Below, one piece after another: positions 1 through 11,560 of a stretch of 64,000 nucleotides of DNA (positions are counted from its first letter, which is position 1; each line of letters begins with the position of its first letter). The stretch covers positions 17,434,844 through 17,498,843 of the forward strand of contig CM067075.1 in NCBI GenBank assembly GCA_033980235.1, written 5' to 3'. Under the pieces are notes generated by a model. That model was not told where the DNA came from and did not search any database. It saw only the letters and a list, made by a program, of their open reading frames with translations. Position numbers and translations under genes: made by a program. This DNA comes from Diadema setosum. Taxonomy: Eukaryota > Echinodermata > Echinoidea > Diadematoida > Diadematidae.

Positions 1-305
1 CAGAGGACATTCCACAGCACCTTCCTCTGCTCCACCCCTTCCCACCAAGTCCACACCCCCTGTTGTGCAGCCTTTGCAAACTGCTACTCCTCCTCCTCCT
101 CCTTGACAACCTCCACTGCCAAATCCCTCCTACCATTCCTGCCTTGCTTGCTGTACCATCACACACCCTGACGAAACCCGATCTTGCTCTGCCCCTCCTG
201 AACAGTACCTTGCATCTCCTTCCACCTTGCCATTGCTACTGCCTCATTTGTTAACCTCCTCCGCCTCCACTTCCTCCACTTTATGCAAAACTTTGTGCAA
301 CCTTA
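1..305. other. C- and CT-rich low-complexity stretch, no gene recognised
   Basis: Pyrimidine-rich sequence with cctcctcct runs and recurrent ccacc/ccttcc. It gives an open frame rich in Leu and Pro, but composition alone explains that. No splice-flanked coding segment resembling the missing PSMD11 N-terminus is visible. Confidence 0.4.
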
Positions 306-1383
306 GGCCCATTTACACTTGCTTGGAAAAATGGCAATTTTTCTAAAATCGCGACATTTGGGTGCAAGTTGCTAAGCAACTACACCCAAACGCCCTCGAA
401 ACATCGCCAGAAAAATCGCCAGCTGGAGTGCGATTTTTTGACACATCACGATGTTTGAGGTGAAGTTAGCGAGTGTAAACCCAAGCTGCAGAAATTTCGT
501 GATTTTTCATCACGTGACTTTTGGTATCGGATTGCACCGGGAGTTTACGCGCGCTCCCAATCCCTCTTTGGAACGTGTAGAGAGTACATCGGTCACTGGC
601 CAGAGTACTAGTAGGACCAGGGAGGTGAGTCTCACCTCCCTGGTAGGACACGGTACAGTGTACACTGAACGGCCGATCCTCGATCGGCTCGTGGTCTCTC
701 ACCTCCCTCTCCCTGATGAAACTAGTATGTGAAAACTAGTAGCAAACCTGAAGTTTTCCAACCACGTATCATCACCCCATGACGACTTAACAAAATAATG
801 TTCTCCCAGAAATGCGTTGATTGTGGGAGTACCCATACTGCTCTCGGTATATGTTGTTTGTGAATACAGGAGTACGTAACAAGTGTCAGTTAAACAATGG
901 CGAGTTCTTGCTGTCGCCTGATAAAATACCAGTCCTAACTTCCAAGTCCTACTTCTCACTTTCGTCATATCGGCGAAATTTCATGATCCTCCTGAATGCT
1001 GCTTTTATCAACTTTTCCATACTTAGATGAAGTTTTACACACCTACTACGTATGTGATACGTATGTGTTTTACCGTAAGTAAACACTCGAGAGAAACACA
1101 ATTTATGTGTGCATTGTACCGATAAAAAGCACTGGCTCAACGTTCCAACCAGCTAGCTGTGAACAAAATATAATATTGCACCGCAGTGAAAACGAACAGA
1201 ATAGCGCACGCTTCCACTCGGCTACCGTGTTGAAAAGAGGTCAATTACACATGCGCACTACCGACCAAAAAATTGCGATGTTTCTTGAAGCTCAAACTTC
1301 ACATGCTTTTGCGCAAGTGTAAACGGTGGTACCAAAATATCGCGATTTTAAAAATTGCGATGTTAGTAGGTGTAAATGCGGCT
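306..1383. mobile_element. Palindromic MITE-like element with ATTTACAC termini
   Basis: The left end near 306 reads ggcccATTTACACttgc and the right end near 1383, read in reverse, gives agccgcATTTACACctac. The arms also share Atcgcga/gcgattttt motifs (346-435 against ~1265-1365). No transposase is present. The interior contains a sharp 29-nt palindrome at 617-645. I see no clear target duplication, so the superfamily is unassigned. Confidence 0.55.
617..645. repeat. 29-nt near-perfect palindrome
   Basis: Two 14-nt arms (ACCAGGGAGGTGAG and its complement) surround a single T. It lies inside the ATTTACAC-ended element and could form a cruciform or hairpin. A further AGGTGAG-type motif recurs at ~699-711. 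Confidence 0.8.
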
Positions 1384-2999
1384 CTTTGTGAAGGTAGTGG
1401 AGGGGGATGGGTAGTGATTCAATTTCCGCTCTCCTCTATTTCCATGAACATGTAAAGGAAGTTTTAAAGTTTATTAATACAATGTACATGTATATGTACA
1501 TAAGAGAAAACTAAAAAATGCACAATCTTATGCATTGATATTGATTCAGTTGTCTGTGAGAAAACATTTAGACAACACATGGATACTCTGATACCACTTT
1601 TAGACATGTCATAGATGCAAAATATGCATTTGCACAATACAGTGAAAATATTTATTGTATACATTACTGCTACCTTTCCCCAAAGCATGTACATTTGTAC
1701 TGTATGGCGGTCTGATGTGACTAATCATCATACAGTGTGATGATCAGTCATGTATTCTGCATTGTCAGGGAGGACAAAAATGATCCTCCCTTGCAACATG
1801 GTTTCCAGCCAATCAGGGAAAATTGTTTTACTTTTTCCAGTCAGGGAAAAGTCAGGAAATTTGATAAAAAATGCCTCAAATCAGGGAAAAGTCACAGAAT
1901 TTTGATTGGCCCTAAAATCGAAGTAGTCAGTCAGACTCTGTTATCTTTGTTGCATATCAAAACAATATCCATTCGATGACCAGTGTTTTATACTGCAAAT
2001 AGATCGCTGCAACAACATAGAAAACATGTGAAACTGGAAATGAGTTTAAATAATTATGGAATTTTAAGACATCAGGGAAAAATCAGGAAAGAATCAGGGT
2101 ATTTAGTTTTTTTTTTCCAGTGCTGGAAACTTTGTACTATAGACTAAAATTAACTCATATTGATTCATGTCACATGTTGCTCTAGAGTTGAAGAATGTGT
2201 AACGTAGTATAACATGTGTTTGTGACCGGCCACAACAAAAGGATTCAAAAGTCACTGGCAGCATAGCAGAGAAAATTGAGCTTGAAGTCATATCATCAAA
2301 ATTGGTCAAAACCATCAAATTTCTGTTGTTGGCATACGTGTAATGTTGTAGTCTAATGTTTCTGTGATCTTCCAAAATTTCGAACCTAAATTATCAGAGG
2401 AAAGGCAAGAAAGTAGCATTTTTCTAGGCCACAATTTTCTGACTTTCAACAGAACAGAAACATGTCTGAAGATTTGGATTTAGCGCCACAGATAGACTCC
2501 ACCCCTAGCAACGAGGGAGTAATCTTAATGGTCTGTGCATGGCATCCTTGTTACTGATTGATGGTGCATAAACCGCTGGCGCTAAGCTTGAATGAACATC
2601 GCGAAGGTTGCTATGAGCGGACCTTCTATTGTCAAGAGGTGAGAACTGTCTTACCTCCCCCTGATCATGATTGTGTCAGAAAGAAAACTTTGAAGGCTGT
2701 TTTCTCGAAATGCTGATTTCCTAGACCTCTCGACATGGTCACATAAAATCATCAATATATCTCAACACCCGAGTACTGTTATGAGTCGTGTTACGAAATT
2801 AAGCTGAAGAGCAAGGTGATAATGTCATTTCATTTTCAGAAAGTCAACCTCCCTTGACTTTCAGATCCTTTCGGTGTAGCAGGTCACATAAGAATATTTC
2901 ATAATCACTTCCATTGTTGATATCCTATGTATTTGATGGGAGATTTGCTGTAATGTTGTCAGGTGGGTATACTTTAATGGCACTGGTGTTTTACTTGCA
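1384..2999. other. Non-coding stretch with TCAGGGAAAA repeats
   Basis: No exon is recognised. 1813-2100 has at least six irregular copies of TCAGGGAAAA(A/G)TCAGG, a dispersed repeat motif. A 9-bp inverted pair (TTAGCGCCA / TGGCGCTAA) brackets ~2480-2585 and may be a small MITE. The polypyrimidine tract and acceptor of the first visible PSMD11 exon end at 3000. Confidence 0.45.
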
Positions 3000-3000
3000 G

Positions 3001-3102
3001 TGAAACAAGATGTGCCAGCGGCAGATGAAGAGGGAGTGCGTGTGAAGGAGCAGAGTATTTTAGAGCTGGGCAAGCTTCTCGCCAAGTCTAAACAAGCAGA
3101 TG
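3001..3102 (+). CDS. PSMD11: PSMD11 exon, residues ~31-64 (N-terminal solenoid)
   Basis: Reads VKQDVPAADEEGVRVKEQ then SILELGKLLAKSKQAD, closely matching the conserved VKEQSILELG segment of Rpn6. The exon follows ttacttgcag and ends before gtaagaat. It begins with the last two bases of a codon (phase 1) and leaves a single G, completed to GAA (Glu) by the next exon. It belongs to the N-terminal helical repeats that reach the 20S alpha ring and the ATPase base in known structures. The preceding exon, which supplies the first base of Val, is not visible in 1-3000. Confidence 0.93.
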
Positions 3103-3359
3103 GTAAGAATTTGGTGTATTACGGTACCATAAAAGTTGGCCTGTGTAGACAGGTGGCCACTGTGGATAGGTTTATATCTAATTTGGCAGTGTTTCGATTC
3201 AGTAGCTGTTACTCTCATTTAACAATTTGGATCACCCTGAAAAACAAAGAAACAAAAAAGGCCATTTTGTCAAGTGAAAATCTTGAGCAGCAAGAAATGT
3301 GACTACTTAGATGTAATACAATCTACAATGTATCACATTTACTGTTCCTGTTTAACCTG

Positions 3360-4688
3360 GGCCCTGTTGCATAAAGCCTTAACCAGAGTTTTTTCATGGT
3401 TAAATCAAAAAACTCTGGTTAAGAATTTTTAACCAGAGTTTTTCTATTGCATAAAGCTCAACCATAGTTTTTTTCTCAGGTTAATGTTCAAGAAACTCAG
3501 GTTATTTAACCTTAGCTCTCTGACCAAAAGTTAAATCTAAATTTCTCTGGTTAGACCCACTTAGAGCTACTAAGGCTGCCATTCTGGGAACAATTCAGCT
3601 AGCGTGGAATTGGACTAGGAGAACTGCTGCGCACTGTTTGTTCATTCATTTCTGGGAAGATTTTGATGCAGGAGTCGGAAAGGCAGTAGAACAGCTAGTA
3701 GACTCTACTAGATTTAGGCCTAGATCTAGTTCTGTAATTAACTGTTAGTTCTAGCATCACCCTTATTAATGTAGATCGATCTAGAGGTTCTGGATCTGTA
3801 TTCCAGATTCTTACTTCTAACTAGACATAGAAAATACTAGGAACTAGATCTAGGCCTAGACTCTAGTTCTAAATTCTAAAAGGCCTAAAGCCCTAGATAC
3901 GTGAATGAAGTTAGCACCAAAGAGGTAGATTCAATAGTAAGAGGTAGCCTAGGCCTAGGCCTAGTCCTACTGCAAGTAGCTGTAACACTAACAGACTAGG
4001 CCTACGGTAGATGTAGGTAGCATGATGTAGCCTAACTCCGACCAGCCCGAACGAAGCTACAGTAACGTTAAGCCCTAGACACCCTATATCCGTGTGAAGG
4101 AGCGCCCCGGGGTTAGATGTTGTCTACCCGTACATCTACATAGGCCTAACAGGTTACAGGTACACTGTACTTATTGTGCCTGTAGATTCATAGGGTATTT
4201 GCACTGTCGTCTCCATGTCAATATCTCCACTTCCACAATGCCGTATTGCACCAGAATCACAGATAAATTCCTATACTTCATAACTTATTTCAGAAAACTT
4301 ATTAGAACCAAATTGGCTATCGGGAAGCTTACCACCCGTAGCAGGCTCGCTAGCGGACATACCGCGGTACCGTACCGGTACTCGTACTGACATGTTTGTG
4401 TGGCATGGCAACATGCAGCGCGGGATAGTACTGTACTATACAGTACATGTAGTACATGTACATTGTACTAGACAGCCGTCCGGTGATCGCTAGCTGCGCG
4501 GAGCGTAAAAGTGAGAAAATCACTTGCACTTCCGCATTTTATCCTTGTCCAAGTTTATTTGCATAAAAGAAGGCCGATAAACCATAACCTTAGTTTTTTG
4601 AACCAGAGAAATTGACTAACCATAAAACTCAGGTAGGCACCCGCCTCTAACCCAAGTTTTTCTCTGGTTCTTTATGCAGCAGGGCCCT
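3360..4688. mobile_element. Fold-back DNA element with GGGCCCTG...GCATAAAG ends
   Basis: The left end reads GGGCCCTGTTGCATAAAG and the right end is its near complement, CTTTATGCAGCAGGGCCC. Inside each end are further inverted AACCAGAG / CTCTGGTT motifs. The centre (3690-4080) is rich in CTAGGCCTAG and AGATCTAG motifs. No transposase ORF is present. The ends resemble those of the elements at 17451 and 34417. Confidence 0.7.
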
Positions 4689-6082
4689 GGAGTCTATGCG
4701 TACATGTATCATTTGTTCATTTATCTTGCAGAATGATTGATGGATTGATTACAATTAATTGTTTTGATGCTTGTCAGTCATGCCATTGTAACAAAATGAA
4801 ATTAAAACTGTACATGAAGTGAGCATTACAATTACAGTTTGTAATCTAAGGGAATACTTTTATTATTATTTCAGTGAAGAAATGGATAAAAAATCAGTTG
4901 GCAAAGGTCATGGTAAAATGTCAGAATTTCACAGATTGCATTGCATAGGATGAAAAGAGGGTTGATTGTGAACGTGTGTTGAATTTCGATATACCTGGAA
5001 AAGTTAGAGATCTACAGGTTTGACATTGTATTCTATTTGGGATGTCTTAAAAGAGACTACACTTGTATACAATGCATAAGTAATAGGAGAGCCTGCATGC
5101 GTTATCCAACAATGCATTCGCATTTGTTCCAGCAACTGGAGTAACTCCTGCGAGCTGACAGGTTCTTTTTATTGATCGATTCAGGTTTGTAGATTTTTAG
5201 CTCACCTGAACCAAAGGCTCAAGTGAGCTACAATTTTGTATTGCAATCGCTCGTTTGTGCATCATGTGTAAATTTTTTACATTTTCATCTTCTTCTTGAG
5301 AACCCCATGAGCGATTTTCACAAAACATGGCAAGTAGCCTCTCTATGGGGATAGAACCTAAATTTGTTCAAATGGGCACCATGCCCCACCTGGAGAGCCC
5401 GGGGGGGGGGGGGGGGGGGGGGCAAACCCCCCAAAATTAAGGAATCTTAAAAAATCTTTTTCTGTAGAACCAGAAGTGATAGAGCTAAGTTAATACTATG
5501 AGTTAGTACATTGATGAATGTAGTTTCAAGTTTGTTCATGTTGGAATCAGGGGTGCCCCCCCCCCCCCCCCCCTTGGGACCCAGGGCAAGGGGGTGGAGA
5601 GGTCCTACTTTGAAATGGGGCCTAAATTGTACATTTTCATCCTCTTCTACCTCATGTCAATGACTTTTCATCAAACTTGGCAGGTAGCATCCCTAGCGAG
5701 ATAGCATCTCAATTCCATCAAATGGGCACCATGCCTCACCTGGGAGCCCCAGGGGGTCCCGCCCCACCCCCAGTAAGGAATCTTTAAAGATTTTCTCTAG
5801 AACCAGAAGTGATTGAGCTAAGTTAATACAATGAGTCAGTATACTGATGACTGTTGTTTCAAAATTTGTTCATTGCAGAATCAGGGGAATGGGGGGGGGG
5901 GGGGGGTCCATATGCAGACCTAAATTGTACATTTTCATCTTCTTGCTGAAAACAACATAATGGATTTTCACCAAACTTGGCAAGTACTAGTTAGAATTCC
6001 TAGAGGGTTAGGATCTCAAAATGTTTGAATCGGCAACATGCTTTCCTTGGGGGCCCCAGGGGCCCCAAACCTCCTAAATTAA

Positions 6083-6676
6083 AGGGCAAATCCAGTCCAA
6101 ATATAATTTAGTTTGATAAGAAAGAGTAAAATATTACAAGTTCAATGGTAAAATTTTGATCGAAATCGGGTGAAGAATGGGGAAGTTATGACATTTTGAA
6201 ATTTCACTCATTTCTCAGGAAACGGTTCTTGAACGGTCAATATGAATATGCAAATGGCAAAGTGAGCATGTCATACCCTCACAACTTACCATACATTTTA
6301 TACATTTTGTACATAAAATTTTGGAATATCCAGTTTTTCATTCAAATGCAATTATGCCCAAGGCTCAAATCCTGATATATCTAACTGAACACTATACTTA
6401 AGTTATTCAACCAGGAATAACATCATGTTTTAGACTTCAATGACAAAAACATTGAATTTTCATCATTTTTTTGTACACAAGCAATAGAAAAATTGTGAGG
6501 GTATGACATGATAGCATATATTCATATCTACTGTACAAGGGCCGTTTTGCAGAAATAAGCAAATCTTCAAAATTTCATTACTTCATTATTTTTCATCCAA
6601 TTTCAGTGGAATTTTTACCATTGAATTTGTAAGATTTTACTCTTTGTTATCAGACTGACTTATTTTTGGACTGGAT
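6083..6676. mobile_element. TTAA-flanked palindromic MITE (AGGGCAAATCCAGTCC ends)
   Basis: TTAA stands at 6079-6082 and 6677-6680. The arms are long inverted repeats: AAATCCAGTCCAAA at the left, TTTGGACTGGATTT at the right, with further pairs such as AGAGTAAAAT and TTCAATGGTAAAA. The related unit at ~5430 shows the uninterrupted sequence (aaaattaaggaatct), so the insertion used a pre-existing TTAA, as piggyBac- or Kolobok-type transposases do. No ORF. Confidence 0.75.
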
Positions 6677-6767
6677 TTAAGAAATATTCAATAATATTCT
6701 TCTCTAGAATTGGAGGTGATAGAGCTTTAAGTATTTTGTTTTCAAAACTGCATATTCAAACCTTCTA

Positions 6768-6977
6768 CTGTATAAGCTGTTATTTTTGCGAGGGTTTAAT
6801 TTTTGCAAATTTCACGAATCACAGCTGCATCGCAAATTTAACAACACATGAAAATGCCTCCATGCGCTATGTTGATAGAGCATTAACGCAAGCGTCGGCA
6901 TCAATTGGCGAAAACAACATCACGCGAAAATGTCTGTGACCTCGTCATTCGCAAAAATAACAGCATATGTACAATGT
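6768..6977. mobile_element. Small TA-flanked palindromic MITE (CTGTATAAGCTGTTATTTTTGCG ends)
   Basis: The left arm contains GCTGTTATTTTTGCGAG and the right arm CGCAAAAATAACAGC, flanked by TA. The interior has more CGCGAA-like motifs, as in the MITE at 14797. The right terminus is diverged, so its end is approximate. It lies inside the AGCTCACCTG-family element. Confidence 0.55.
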
Positions 6978-7345
6978 ACTTGGCAGGTAATTTTACCAGA
7001 GTGATGGAATATGTAAATGGACACCATGCCTCCAGCTCTCAAAGCTGCCGCCTCCCCAAGTTTCCAATGTACTCGGGTATTAAGAGTCTGCAAGAATACC
7101 TGAAAGGTGAATTTGCAATTCTCGAGTGAGCACGAGACCCTGGGGTCTCTTGTTAGCTCTTGGCATGATAAAAATGTAGCTGCTAGCAGTTGCTAACAAT
7201 TGTATTCATCTTCAAATCGCTGTATCTTATCTATCATAGAAATAGTTGTTTAGATAGCTGTAATATTGCAAATATTTTTACTCTCATTCTTTCTTGTCTC
7301 TTCTCATTATTCTTCCAACATTTCATATTTCCTTCTTTCTTTGAG

Positions 7346-7470
7346 AATTGGGAGGACTCATCAAATTTACCCGCCCGTTTCTGGTCATGGTCAGCAAGGC
7401 TAAGGCTGCAAAACTAGTCCGTGCGCTTGTAGACTTGTTCCTGGATATGAATGCTGGAACAGGAGAAGAG
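7346..7470 (+). CDS. PSMD11: PSMD11 exon, residues ~65-106
   Basis: Reads (E)[19 protein letters not shown] then [32 protein letters not shown] and LV(R)xLxDLFLDM are conserved Rpn6 blocks. The acceptor is ttgag rather than the usual cag, preceded by a strong pyrimidine tract; the donor is gtatgt. With the carried-over G the exon is exactly 42 codons and ends in phase 0. The weak GAG acceptor is the only oddity, and no better AG fits the frame. Confidence 0.93.
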
Positions 7471-7843
7471 GTATGTCTACCGCCATATACAATTTTATTC
7501 TGGCTCAGTGACTATAAATTAATGTCCATTGCTTCCCCCTTTTTTTGTGTGTGATTTACAGGCTTTTCGAAGGCACATTTGTCTATTTTCTTTTTCAGCT
7601 CTCAGCAGCCAAGGGATCAAGTAGGCTATTGTAGTTGCTTTTCATCATCATCCAAGTGTGTGTTGTCATCATGTATTGTCTGCAAACTTTTAAATTGATG
7701 ATCTCATTGAATCAAACTTGCCAGAAATCATATTCGAGTATTGGGGGATACAATGTTTTAGGAGTGATTCTTGTAATGTGGCTCCCAGGGGCTAAGGGCA
7801 AATGAGTAAGTTTCAAAAAGCTTCTCTGGATCCAGACAAAGTA

Positions 7844-9260
7844 CCGTAAAACGGGGTGAAAAGGGACGGCGAGGTGAATAGGGACAAAACCGAGAAAAGT
7901 TTTTTGAATGTGCATGTTTCAAATTTGCTTGAACTTTTTTTCTTATTTTTATCACAGGATGGAAGGACCATCCAACAGTGTCCAGAAAGTGGTCCTTCTG
8001 ATGTGAAAAATTTTTTAAAGGGTACTGGAGGTCCAAATAAAAAGTTTTCAAAAAATCACAAAAAAATCAGGGCGGTCAAAACTTTTCTCCTCCTGTGGCC
8101 ATTGATTAATGAAATTCGCTAAAAAAGGTTCATGAATCTAGCCTATGAGGTCCTACAACACACCTTTAAATTTGAAATAATTATTTCAACAGGAATTTGT
8201 GACAGCACATTTTTTCTTCTCTTGGGCAGAAAATCAGTTAGACTGGGGTGAATAGGGACACCATGGTGTCGTTTGATTGGCCCTTTAAATTTTCTGTATG
8301 ATTAACTATTATAATGTCATAAATTGCTCTGAAATGTTTGTTATGTCCAGCTATTTCCAAAAGTGTGAATTTTTATTCTAAATCTCTTGACAAAAGAGCA
8401 ACAAGATCTTTGGATATGTGGCTTCACTTTTGTATACATAGATGAGAGTGAACTTTGCTGTCTTAACCCTAACTTGGGGAGGAAGGGTCTGGGAACCCCG
8501 GCCCCACCCACCCTCTTGGGAATTTTTTTCACTGCCTAAGACAGGCTAGGACTTTTCCACTTGTATTTCATGACCCTTTTCTCTGTCTTCTGCATGTTTT
8601 AATGTCAATAACACATCTGTTTGGGTCAGACCCATACTATAGGTGCCAGCTTATAATTGCTGTAAGAACTCCCAAAATATCCCCGACATCATAAGAGTCA
8701 AGTTACACTGAATTTAGAGTGTATGAATAAGATTGTACATCATGATTTGCCACTTGAAGAAGAAGTGGGTTAATATTTGAGTGCAATTCAATGGATTAGT
8801 AAAGTTATGACTTACTTTTCAATCTTAACCTTTGACCTGATGGGTCACATTTTTTTTTTTATATCAGCTCATTTTGTTGGGCTGTTGAAATTTTTGTTAA
8901 AGATTGATTTAACAATGGAATAGATTGCTCTTAAATGTTTGCATATCATTTTTAAAGTCTGTAGTTGTTCCCTTAATCCAATTCATTGGATGGATTGAAA
9001 AAAAATGCCTCCAAATAGCTTTTTTTGGATCAAAATTAGTGTTGTCCCTGTTGACCCCAAATTTGGGGTCAACAGGGACAGCATCATTTTATCAAAAAAC
9101 ATACTTTTCCCCCAAATATTTATTTTCTTTCACAATACCAAATTAAAGGTATTTTAGGTGGACATAAAATCCCCACATAAGATTGAGTCTCTGGGCTGCA
9201 TGAAAAAAAAAATACAATCATAAGAACTTTAAATTTGTCCCTATTCACCCCGTTTTACGG
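7844..9260. mobile_element. Tc1/mariner-like non-autonomous element with CCGTAAAACGGGG ends
   Basis: Ends are CCGTAAAACGGGGTGAA and its complement TTCACCCCGTTTTACGG, each directly flanked by TA (7842-7843, 9261-9262), the target duplication of Tc1/mariner transposons. The phrase GGGTGAATAGGGACA recurs inside (~8250), with related GGTCAACAGGGACAG at ~9067. 1417 bp with no transposase: the open frames are unlike DDE/D proteins. Confidence 0.75.
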
Positions 9261-9513
9261 TACAGCCAAGTTATGCTGTATGAAGCAGTGAATATACAGG
9301 GAAAACTGGATGTAACGAGAAGTTCGGGTCTTAACAGTTTTCCTTATTATATACTGATATCTCATTATATACATGTAAGTTAGCATTAAAAACGACACTA
9401 ATTTGTACATGTGGGACTACAGATCACGTTTCAGTTAATACTAATAACCTGGCGATGTTTGTGATAGAATTATCGATATGTGTAAGAAAATTTTTTTGCC
9501 AATATGATATTAA

Positions 9514-9862
9514 AGGTCCAGTTTACCTTTGGGAGCAGTGATTTCAAAAATGTTCAAAATACACATTTGATGCATATGTGTAGGTCTGTTGTATCATAAA
9601 ACATCCTACCATATGAAATATTTGCAATAAAACCTAAAATATAAGGAGATATCAGGGTTTTTCCCAGTAAACCGTAACTGTATACGGTTTAGTCTGGAAA
9701 CATTTTTTATTATAACTATTGTTCACATTTTGTGTATTTAACAACACTTAACATCGATTATACGGATTCAAATTTTGACAGTGGTTGTTTCTATCCCTAA
9801 CTCACATTTTAGAACTATTTTAAAGCACTATTGCTTTCATCTGCAAATGGTAAATTATGCCT
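9514..9862. mobile_element. TTAA-flanked MITE, second family (AGG(T/C)...TTTACC ends)
   Basis: TTAA at 9510-9513 and 9863-9866 brackets ends AGGTCCAGTTTACC and, reversed, AGGCATAATTTACC. A reverse-oriented partial copy lies at 35900-36105 and shares long stretches such as TTAGGGATAGAAACAACCA, confirming it is a dispersed family. No ORF. Confidence 0.6.
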
Positions 9863-9869
9863 TTAAGAA

Positions 9870-11050
9870 TGTGTTTCTTAATGAATGTTTGCATTTGTTT
9901 GCATGCAAGTGTGTCACAATCATTTGTGAACTGGTACATGTATGTGGTTCTGCTACATTGTATGTGTGTGTTGTATTTCGAAGGTTTGTACATTTTTCTG
10001 TATGATGCATGCTGTGTGTGACACATGTGCAGTAGGTACATAATGCAAGTGTGTGTGAAGAAGATTGGGAATTCCCTAGTTAGAGAGCCAATCGCAGCAT
10101 CAGATTGCCTCACATATGCTACATCATGATGATACATGTATTGCATAGAGCTGTATGCATAGGATCGCTCAGGCTAAGTAAAAGCTTAAATACCTAAAAA
10201 AAAAAAAAAAAGAAATCCTTTACCTTGCTATAACAGGTTTGATTAAGTATGTTTTCCTTTGTTTGGAAATCACAAAATTTATCTTGTTATAGCAGTTATT
10301 TCATAATAGCTGATCTCGTTATAAGAGTAGTTTTTTACATCTACAAGACATGTGGAAGGAAATTTGGGACCACAAAAGTTTCCTTGTAATAAGCAATATC
10401 TTGTTGTAGCAGTGTTCGTTGTAAATCATGTACTTTGTTAGTTGAAGAATATAGGTTTTTCATGACAGGACACCAAAGGGGATTGTGTAACAAGTTTGAA
10501 TGGGACCCTAGTAATAACACTTAACAGTGATTTTTTTTTTTTTTTTTTTGGTCTGGAAATTGCATGATCAGATTCATAGCAGTTGTAATAGTGGCTAACT
10601 TTTGCACCCGAGGGAGTATAGCTTTTTTTTTTGGGGGGGGGGGGGGGGGCGCGAAAGGATGAAATTAACATTACCACCTACTCATTTGATAAGGTGGGAC
10701 AGTTCTGATGATAGTTGTACATTTGTAATTTGCAGATTAGCAGATGACATATCACCATGGATGGCTAGAATTGATATGGTTTGTTGGGATGAGTGCTCAA
10801 ATTATTAAGATAAAATACACAGTAGTTTGCAGATACTGTATCATCCCCCCCCCCCCCCCCCCCCGGATTTTAGGCGATACACAATCAGTTTATCACCTAT
10901 TATTCTCTAATTCTTTATTCTCCTTTTTTTGCCAATATTTGTGAACCCAATATCTCAAAATTGCCATCACTATTAAATTCATATTAAATTTGCCATGATC
11001 ATATCTCAGGTCCTGATCTAGCCATTGAAAGTTTTGGATACATAACAAGC
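9870..11050. other. Intron stretch, low complexity, no gene
   Basis: Contains poly-A (10195-10211), poly-T (10530-10549), a T-run/G17 (10622-10649) and a C20 run (10845-10864). 10220-10430 repeats weakly related (C/T)TTGTTATAGCAG / CTCGTTATAA motifs typical of an old DNA transposon, also seen near 9300-9370. No coding signal. Confidence 0.4.
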
Positions 11051-11054
11051 TTTT

Positions 11055-11560
11055 TATGCCCCAGCTTCGAAGTGTCACCAGAGGCATTGTGTTTTGGGGT
11101 TGCCGTCCTTCAGTCCGTCCGTCCGTCCATCCGTCCGTCCATCCATCCGTCCGTAATCAATTTTGTGGACAGCGTAACTAAAAAATTGTTTGAGGTATCC
11201 TAATGAAACTTGACATAATTATGTATGAGTGGGTGAAGTTGTACCTAGCAACCTTTCAGTGCACATGTTCAAGGTCAAAGGTCAAGGTCAAATGCTCAAA
11301 ATTTCACCATTTCCCCGATATCTATGCAATACCTGAAGGCATTTTTCTGAAACTTAGTGTATGTACATAAACTACCCAATATACAGCTGTAGATTCTCTA
11401 GAGAGAGTTTCGGGCTGTGAGGTCAAAGGTCAAGAGAATATGTTAAAATTTCACTTTTTTTTCTCCATATCTCGGAAAGGGTTCAAGGTATCTTCATGGA
11501 ACTTGGTACATATGCATGATGTACTGACTGACAGTGATTATCTTCCTGTGTAATTTCTGT
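11055..11560 (+). mobile_element. ATGCCTCC (DR1-rich) HINE-like element, 3' truncated
   Basis: Starts TATGCCCCAGC...GAGGCAT after a T run, then the family's (GTCC)n stretch and AATTTTGTGGACAGCGTAACT. Contains perfect AGGTCAAAGGTCA at 11272-11284 and 11420-11432. The canonical 3' hairpin and CTAG end are missing. 11560-12213, leading to the next exon, holds no recognised gene; 11790-11860 is a fragment of a repeat ending CTGGATCCACTCCTG. Confidence 0.55.

Larger units (their letters stand above)
5199..7154 (+). mobile_element. HINE-like element, AGCTCACCTG family, with internal tandem units
   Basis: Starts after a T run with a hairpin (AGCTCACCTGaa...aggctCAAGTGAGCT) and ends with gaGTGAGC, then the hairpin GAGACCCTGGGGTCTC (7134-7149), then TTGTT. 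That is the asymmetric terminal design of Helentron-associated elements: a terminal inverted repeat at the 5' end, its partner internal at the 3' end, then a hairpin. The centre repeats a ~310-330-bp unit (starts ~5279, ~5632, ~5930) containing CATTTTCATCTTCTTC and CAAACTTGGCA. It holds a G22 run (5401-5422) and a C17 run. A TTAA MITE (6083) and a TA-flanked MITE (6768) are inserted in it. Confidence 0.6.

Noticed and set aside
2465..2570. ATG-started frame MSEDLDLAPQIDS upstream of the first PSMD11 exon
   Set aside because: It does not resemble the Rpn6 N-terminus, ends in a stop and lacks a GT donor in the right phase.
7856..8122. Possible transposase ORF inside the TA-flanked element
   Set aside because: 88 residues, Lys/Phe-rich, no DDE/D spacing or helix-turn-helix; it covers the terminal repeat itself.
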